From contig JAZQFJ010000104.1 in NCBI GenBank assembly GCA_045539475.1, forward strand, positions 1 through 14,412: 14,412 nt of DNA, in the 5' to 3' direction. The notes below the pieces were generated by a model. It had not been told where the DNA came from and searched no databases. It was given only the letters and a program-made list of their open reading frames with translations. A program made the position numbers and the translations under genes. Source of the stretch: SIG480 sp045539475 (lineage in GTDB: Bacteria; Bacillota; Clostridia; Oscillospirales; JAAYXM01). Below are positions 10,853 through 14,412 of this stretch, piece after piece; the stretch's first letter is position 1; each line of letters starts with the position of its first letter.

Positions 10853-11145
10853 TGAAGTCACCTTATGATATCATTAAGCGCCCGATAATCACCGAGCAGT
10901 CGATGGAGCGCGTCGCTGATAAGGTTTATGTCTTTGAGGTTGAAAAGACTGCGAACAAGATTGAAATCCGCCAGGCAATCGAAGAAATCTTCGGTGTAAA
11001 GGTTGCTAAGGTTAATACAATCAACGTTCTCGGTAAGGAAAAGAGAATGGGAGTCCACACAGGCTTCCGCCCCGATTTCAAGAAAGCAATCGTAACTCTT
11101 AAAGCTGACAGCAAGACGATTGAGTTCTTTGAGGGCATGGTGTAA
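10852..11145 (+). CDS. rplW: 50S ribosomal protein L23
   Basis: L23 sits at the tunnel exit and forms the docking site for trigger factor and the signal recognition particle. The 97-residue product shows the family pattern PYDIIKRPIITEQSMERVAD, IEEIFGVKVAKVNTINV, KRMGVHTGFRPDFKKAIVTL and ends with EFFEGMV. Its ATG overlaps the last base of the L4 stop codon, and the GGAGGTG ribosome binding site lies inside the end of rplD, so it is translationally coupled. It is followed by 56 nt before rplB. Confidence 0.96.
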   Translation: MKSPYDIIKRPIITEQSMERVADKVYVFEVEKTANKIEIRQAIEEIFGVKVAKVNTINVLGKEKRMGVHTGFRPDFKKAIVTLKADSKTIEFFEGMV

Positions 11146-11201
11146 TAGCTGCGTTTTAAGCAGAATGTTACACCCAATACCATAAAGGAGGAAAAGTTTC
11201 A

Positions 11202-12035
11202 ATGGCTGTAAAAACGTTTAAACCGACGACTCCGTCGAGACGTAATATGACCGTTACCGATTATCAGGTATTAAGCAACGTCAAGCCGGAAAAGAGCTTG
11301 CTTGAAAACCTCAGCAAGAACTCCGGCCGCAACAGCTACGGTAGAATTACCGTTCGCCATCGTGGCGGCGGCAACAAGCGCAAGTACAGAATTATAGATT
11401 TTAAGCGCGACAAGATGGATATCCCCGCAGAGGTTCTTACTCTCGAGTATGACCCGAACCGCGGTGCTTTCATCTCCCTCGTCCGTTATGAAGACGGCGA
11501 GAAGCGCTACATCATCGCTCCGCATGACCTCAAGGTCGGCGACACAATCATCTCGAGCGCATCGGCTGATATTAAGCCGGGTAATGCACTCCCGATAACA
11601 AATATCCCTGTTGGTACAATCATCCATAACATCGAGCTCAACCCCGGCCGTGGTGCTCAGTTCGTCCGCGGTGCAGGTAACGCAGCTCAGCTTATGGCTA
11701 AGGAAGACGGCATGGCTCTTGTTCGTCTCCCGTCCGGTGAGCTTCGTAAGTTCCGCCTCAACTGCATGGCAACCATCGGCCAGGTTTCTAACCTCGACCA
11801 TGAGAACATTCAGATCGGTAAGGCTGGACGTAAGCGCCACATGGGCATCCGCCCGACAGTCCGCGGTTCTGTTATGAACCCGTGTGACCACCCGCACGGT
11901 GGTGGTGAAGGTAAATCTCCGATCGGTCGTCCGGGTCCGGTTACCCCGTGGGGCAAGCCGACTCTCGGTTACAAGACACGTAAGAAGAAGAACCTTTCCG
12001 ATAAGTTCATCGTTAAGCGTCGCGGCGCGAAATAA
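11202..12035 (+). CDS. rplB: 50S ribosomal protein L2
   Basis: L2 is among the most conserved ribosomal proteins and is needed for subunit association and peptidyl transferase activity. The 277-residue product has the complete pattern: MAVKTFKPTTPSRRNMTVTD, RHRGGGNKRKYRIIDFKRDK, LEYDPNRGAFISLV, GRGAQFVRGAGNAAQLMAKE, VRGSVMNPCDHPHGGGEGKS with the functional histidine in NPCDHPHGG, and a basic tail TRKKKNLSDKFIVKRRGAK. An AAAGGAGG ribosome binding site lies about 9 nt before the ATG. The next gene starts 12 nt after its stop codon. Length is normal for the family. Confidence 0.98.
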   Translation: MAVKTFKPTTPSRRNMTVTDYQVLSNVKPEKSLLENLSKNSGRNSYGRITVRHRGGGNKRKYRIIDFKRDKMDIPAEVLTLEYDPNRGAFISLVRYEDGEKRYIIAPHDLKVGDTIISSASADIKPGNALPITNIPVGTIIHNIELNPGRGAQFVRGAGNAAQLMAKEDGMALVRLPSGELRKFRLNCMATIGQVSNLDHENIQIGKAGRKRHMGIRPTVRGSVMNPCDHPHGGGEGKSPIGRPGPVTPWGKPTLGYKTRKKKNLSDKFIVKRRGAK

Positions 12036-12047
12036 GGAGGCTAAATA

Positions 12048-12326
12048 ATGAGCAGAAGTACTAAAAAAGGCCCCTTCGTTGCACCCGAATTGATGAAGAG
12101 GGTACTTGAGATGAACGAAAAGGGTGAGAAGAATGTGCTCAAGACATGGTCAAGAGCATCTACAATCTTCCCGCAGTTCGTCGGTCATACATTTGCCGTT
12201 CATGACGGCAGAAAGCATGTTCCGGTTTATGTCACGGAGGACATGGTCGGTCATAAGCTCGGAGAGTTTGCTCCGACAAGAACGTTCAAGGGTCACTCCG
12301 GCAGCAAGACCTCGAACACGAAGTAA
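12048..12326 (+). CDS. rpsS: 30S ribosomal protein S19
   Basis: S19 is a head protein that partners S13 near the A and P sites. The 92-residue product shows SRSTKKGPFVAPELMKRVLE, KTWSRASTIFPQFVGHTFAV, HDGRKHVPVYVTEDMVGHKL and GEFAPTRTFKGHSG, all typical of the family. AAGGAGG lies 8 nt upstream of the ATG. It sits between rplB (12 nt gap) and rplV, which is the universal order. Confidence 0.97.
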   Translation: MSRSTKKGPFVAPELMKRVLEMNEKGEKNVLKTWSRASTIFPQFVGHTFAVHDGRKHVPVYVTEDMVGHKLGEFAPTRTFKGHSGSKTSNTK

Positions 12327-12344
12327 GACAGGAGGATATCAGTG

Positions 12345-12680
12345 ATGGAAGCAATAGCACATGTACGCTATGTCCGCATCTCTCCGAGAAAGGTTAAGAT
12401 CGTAGCAGACCTTATCCGCGGAAAGAGCATTGCGGAAGCAACAGCGATTTTGGCACATACGCCCAAAGCCGCTTCCGAACCGATCTTGAAGCTCCTTAAG
12501 AGCGCAGTTTCCAATGCGGAAGCCAACCACAGCATGAATGTTGAGAATCTTTACGTCTCTAAAATCTTTGCATGCCCCGGCCCGATTCTTAAGAGAATTA
12601 TGCCGCGTGCACAGGGCAGAGCTTTCAGAATCAACAAAAGGACCTCTCACATTACGTTAGCCGTGGCTGAGAAGGATTAG
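12345..12680 (+). CDS. rplV: 50S ribosomal protein L22
   Basis: L22 spans the large subunit with a beta-hairpin that lines the exit tunnel; changes in that hairpin give macrolide resistance in other bacteria. The 111-residue product starts MEAIAHVRYVRISPRKVKIV and continues with DLIRGKSIAEATAILAHTPK, LLKSAVSNAEANHSMNVENL and the tunnel hairpin GPILKRIMPRAQGRAFRINK, which is intact. ATG 12345 is preferred because AGGAGG ends 9 nt before it; a GTG immediately upstream (12342) would add one residue and cannot be ruled out. The gap to rpsC is 16 nt. Confidence 0.96.
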   Translation: MEAIAHVRYVRISPRKVKIVADLIRGKSIAEATAILAHTPKAASEPILKLLKSAVSNAEANHSMNVENLYVSKIFACPGPILKRIMPRAQGRAFRINKRTSHITLAVAEKD

Positions 12681-12696
12681 GTCAGGAGGTAAGTTT

Positions 12697-13494
12697 ATGG
12701 GACAGAAAGTAAATCCCCACGGTCTTCGTGTGGGCGTTATAAAGAACTGGGATTCCCGTTGGTATGCTCGCGACGAAAAAGTCGGCGATCTCATCGTGGA
12801 AGACTACAAGATTCGTGAATATCTCAAAAATTTACTCTACAAAGCAGGCGTTCCCTGCATAGAGATTGAGCGCGACAGCAAAAAGGTAAGAATTATGATC
12901 CACTGCAAGAGCCCGGGCCTTGTTATCGGTCGTGGCGGTGCAGAGATCGAGAAGCTTCGCCTCTCTGTTGAGCAGATGATCGGCAAGCCCGTTGCACTCA
13001 ACATTATTGAGATAAAGAACCCTGATGTCAATGCACAGCTTGTTGCTGAGAGCATTGCAGAGCAGCTCGAAAAGAGAATTTCCTTCCGCCGCGCAATGAA
13101 GCAGGCTATGGGTCGTGCAATGCGTATGGGCGCTAAGGGTATAAAGATTGCAGTTTCCGGCCGTCTCGGCGGTGCAGAAATCGCAAGAACAGAACACTAT
13201 CATGAGGGTATGATTCCGCTTCAGACTCTTCGTGCAGATATTGACTACGGCTTTGCAGAAGCAAAGACAACTTACGGTCGTATCGGCGTTAAGGTTTGGG
13301 TATACAAGGGTGAAATCCTCCGCACGGGTGAGCGCGGACCGAGAACGATCGAGATTCCGAAGCCCCGTGAAGAGCGCCGTGACCGCCGCGACCGTCGCAA
13401 CGGTGACCGTCGTCAGGCAAACGGCCAGCGCCGTGAGGGAAGAGCTCAGTCAGAGCGCGGAAATGCTCCCCGTAGGGAAGGAGGCAGCAAGTAA
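12697..13494 (+). CDS. rpsC: 30S ribosomal protein S3 with an arginine-rich C-terminal extension
   Basis: S3 guards the mRNA entry channel and contributes to the ribosomal helicase. The 265-residue protein begins MGQKVNPHGLRVGVIKNWDS, has the KH motif with GLVIGRGGAEIEKL (about 74-87), and the C-terminal domain GRLGGAEIARTEHYHEG, then TYGRIGVKVWVYKGEIL. After about residue 218 comes a tail of nearly 50 residues made mostly of Arg, Asp, Asn, Gln and Gly (KPREERRDRRDRRNGDRR and on). Bacillus S3 stops close to where this tail begins. Similar tails occur in some other Clostridia, from memory. The tail is in frame and rich in arginine codons CGC/CGT like the rest of the operon, so it is not an assembly artefact. 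Its stop codon overlaps the rplP start by one base. Confidence 0.97.
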   Translation: MGQKVNPHGLRVGVIKNWDSRWYARDEKVGDLIVEDYKIREYLKNLLYKAGVPCIEIERDSKKVRIMIHCKSPGLVIGRGGAEIEKLRLSVEQMIGKPVALNIIEIKNPDVNAQLVAESIAEQLEKRISFRRAMKQAMGRAMRMGAKGIKIAVSGRLGGAEIARTEHYHEGMIPLQTLRADIDYGFAEAKTTYGRIGVKVWVYKGEILRTGERGPRTIEIPKPREERRDRRDRRNGDRRQANGQRREGRAQSERGNAPRREGGSK

Positions 13495-13931
13495 TGCTTT
13501 TGCCTAAGAGAGTAAAATACCGCAGAGTACATCGCGGCCGCCTGAAGGGCAAGGCTACTCGCGGCAACACAGTAACATACGGCGAGTTTGGTTTGATGGC
13601 TACTGAGCCGGCATGGATCAAGAGCAATCAGATTGAAGCAGCCCGTATCGCTATGACACGTTATATCAAGCGTGGCGGACAGGTTTGGATCAAGATTTTC
13701 CCTGATAAGCCTGTTACAGAAAAGCCTGCTGAAACACGAATGGGTTCCGGTAAGGGCTCACCCGAATATTGGGTAGCAGTCGTTAAGCCCGGTCGCGTAA
13801 TGTTCGAAATCGGCGGCGTTTCAGAGGAACTTCCTCGCGAGGCTCTTCGTCTTGCAGCACACAAGCTCCCGCTGAAGTGTAAGTTCGTAAGACGTGAAGA
13901 CCAAGTAAGCGAGACAGGCGGTGATCAATGA
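13494..13931 (+). CDS. rplP: 50S ribosomal protein L16
   Basis: L16 helps to position A-site tRNA and is a late-assembling protein. The 145-residue product begins MLLPKRVKYRRVHRGRLKGK and includes GEFGLMATEPAWIKSNQIEA, ARIAMTRYIKRGGQVWIKIF, PAETRMGSGKGSPEYWVAVV and the C-terminal EEVPREALRLA-like segment, here SEELPREALRLAAHKLPLKC. The arginine of the RMGSGKGSPE loop, hydroxylated in some bacteria, is present. A GGAGG ribosome binding site is inside the end of rpsC, and the start codon overlaps the rpsC stop by one base, so the two are coupled. Confidence 0.97.
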   Translation: MLLPKRVKYRRVHRGRLKGKATRGNTVTYGEFGLMATEPAWIKSNQIEAARIAMTRYIKRGGQVWIKIFPDKPVTEKPAETRMGSGKGSPEYWVAVVKPGRVMFEIGGVSEELPREALRLAAHKLPLKCKFVRREDQVSETGGDQ

Positions 13932-14131
13932 TGAAGGCAAAGGAAGTACGTGATATGAACACGGCTGAGCTGACAGTTAAGCTCGACGATCTGAAAAAGG
14001 ATCTCTTCAACCTGCGGCTTCAGCATGCGACCAACCAGCTGGATAATCCCATAAAGATTGCGGAAGTCAAAAGGGATATTGCACGCGTCAAAACAATTAT
14101 CCGTGAGCGTGAAATGGCTGGAGACGCGTAA
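13931..14131 (+). CDS. rpmC: 50S ribosomal protein L29
   Basis: L29 is a small helical hairpin at the tunnel exit beside L23. The product (66 residues from ATG 13931) reads MKAKEVRDMNTAELTVKLDD, KDLFNLRLQHATNQLDNPIK and IAEVKRDIARVKTIIREREM, which is the usual pattern. Two ATG codons in tandem lie at 13928 and 13931; the second is preferred because GGCGGTGATC (13917-13926) then has better spacing, but the first would add only one methionine. Either start overlaps the rplP stop codon, so the genes are coupled. It is followed by 55 nt that hold a small hairpin. Confidence 0.95.
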   Translation: MKAKEVRDMNTAELTVKLDDLKKDLFNLRLQHATNQLDNPIKIAEVKRDIARVKTIIREREMAGDA

Positions 14132-14148
14132 GTAATGAAATGTTTCAT

Positions 14149-14163
14149 GCCGCAAAATGCGGC
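14149..14163 (+). other. Small hairpin between rpmC and rpsQ
   Basis: A perfect 6-bp stem GCCGCA/TGCGGC with an AAA loop, directly before the AAAGGAGG ribosome binding site of rpsQ. There is no T-run, so it is not a terminator; it may influence translation or mRNA decay. Confidence 0.35.
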
Positions 14164-14186
14164 TGTTAAAGGAGGTTTCTCAATCA

Positions 14187-14412
14187 ATGAGCGATAGAGC
14201 TTTCCGAAAAACCAGAGTCGGAAGAGTTGTATCCGACAAGATGGACAAGACCATTGTTGTCGCCATCGAAGATCGTGTACAGCATCCGCTTTATAAGAAA
14301 ATCATGAAGACAACCTTAAAACTGAAAGCACATGACGAGAATAACGAGTGTGGCATCGGTGATAAGGTAAAGGTTATGGAGACTCGCCCGCTGTCTAAGG
14401 ACAAGAGATGGC
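14187..14412 (+). CDS. rpsQ: 30S ribosomal protein S17, cut by the right edge
   Basis: The first 75 codons of S17 are present. S17 is an OB-fold protein that binds 16S rRNA helix 11 and is needed early in 30S assembly. The sequence begins MSDRAFRKTRVGRVVSDKMD, then KTIVVAIEDRVQHPLYKKIM, KTTLKLKAHDENNECGIGDK and VKVMETRPLSKDKRW, which is the classical pattern up to the KxRW region. The ATG at 14187 follows AAAGGAGG (14168-14175). The last 10 or so residues lie outside the window. It continues the S10/spc order, where rplN would be next. Confidence 0.95.
   Translation, partial: MSDRAFRKTRVGRVVSDKMDKTIVVAIEDRVQHPLYKKIMKTTLKLKAHDENNECGIGDKVKVMETRPLSKDKRW

Noticed and set aside
9456..10861. Long minus-strand ORFs opposite rplC and rplD
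   Set aside because: They are antisense frames of highly biased ribosomal protein codons, with no ribosome binding site or recognisable domain.

Overview
The window looks like a chromosomal segment of a Gram-positive, low-to-mid GC anaerobe of the class Clostridia, probably a gut-type Oscillospiraceae or related lineage. The reasons are an RNase J gene, a DUF4364 gene, AGGAGG-type ribosome binding sites, TTGACA-17-TATAAT promoters, a CCA-encoding tRNA gene and the Firmicutes order of the S10 ribosomal protein operon. The genus cannot be fixed from this sequence.

Left part (1-5781), chromosomal housekeeping: a glycerophosphodiester phosphodiesterase-family gene open to the left edge; a small unexplained ORF; a TIM-barrel sugar isomerase/epimerase followed by a terminator; a protein that keeps the four-domain outline of phosphohexomutases (GlmM/PMM/PGM) but has lost all of its catalytic motifs; a 260-nt non-coding leader with a strong promoter; rnjA (RNase J); and a DUF4364 winged-helix protein with its own promoter.

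Middle part (5782-8807), a patchy AT-rich accessory islet: a CAT-anticodon tRNA (best read as tRNA-Ile2) under a near-consensus promoter. The last 20 nt of the tRNA and its terminator are repeated about 150 bp downstream, like an attachment-site scar. After this come a cluster of palindromes, several orphan terminators, short direct repeats, and a 62-codon relic of a group II intron maturase. The only apparently intact genes in the islet are an XRE repressor, a divergent SHOCT/membrane-anchored protein and a small multi-pass membrane protein. The repressor faces two matching operators, TATCCC-N5-GGTATA and TATCCC-N5-GGGATA, placed over the divergent promoter. The islet ends in a chimeric pseudogene: the first 27 codons of a LysR regulator joined to the C-terminal half of a TRIC-type (UPF0126) channel, with a further frameshift.

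Right part (8808-14412), the S10 operon: phased A-tracts and a strong promoter, a structured leader of about 260 nt with competing helices, then rpsJ-rplC-rplD-rplW-rplB-rpsS-rplV-rpsC-rplP-rpmC-rpsQ, tightly spaced or overlapping and cut by the right edge inside rpsQ. The tRNA and S10 promoters share an identical 21-bp block around the -35 box, which suggests coordinated high-level expression of translation genes. The most interesting material is the degenerate phosphohexomutase, the repressor/operator membrane cassette, the recombination scars between tRNA and S10 operon, and the leaders of rnjA and of the S10 operon.
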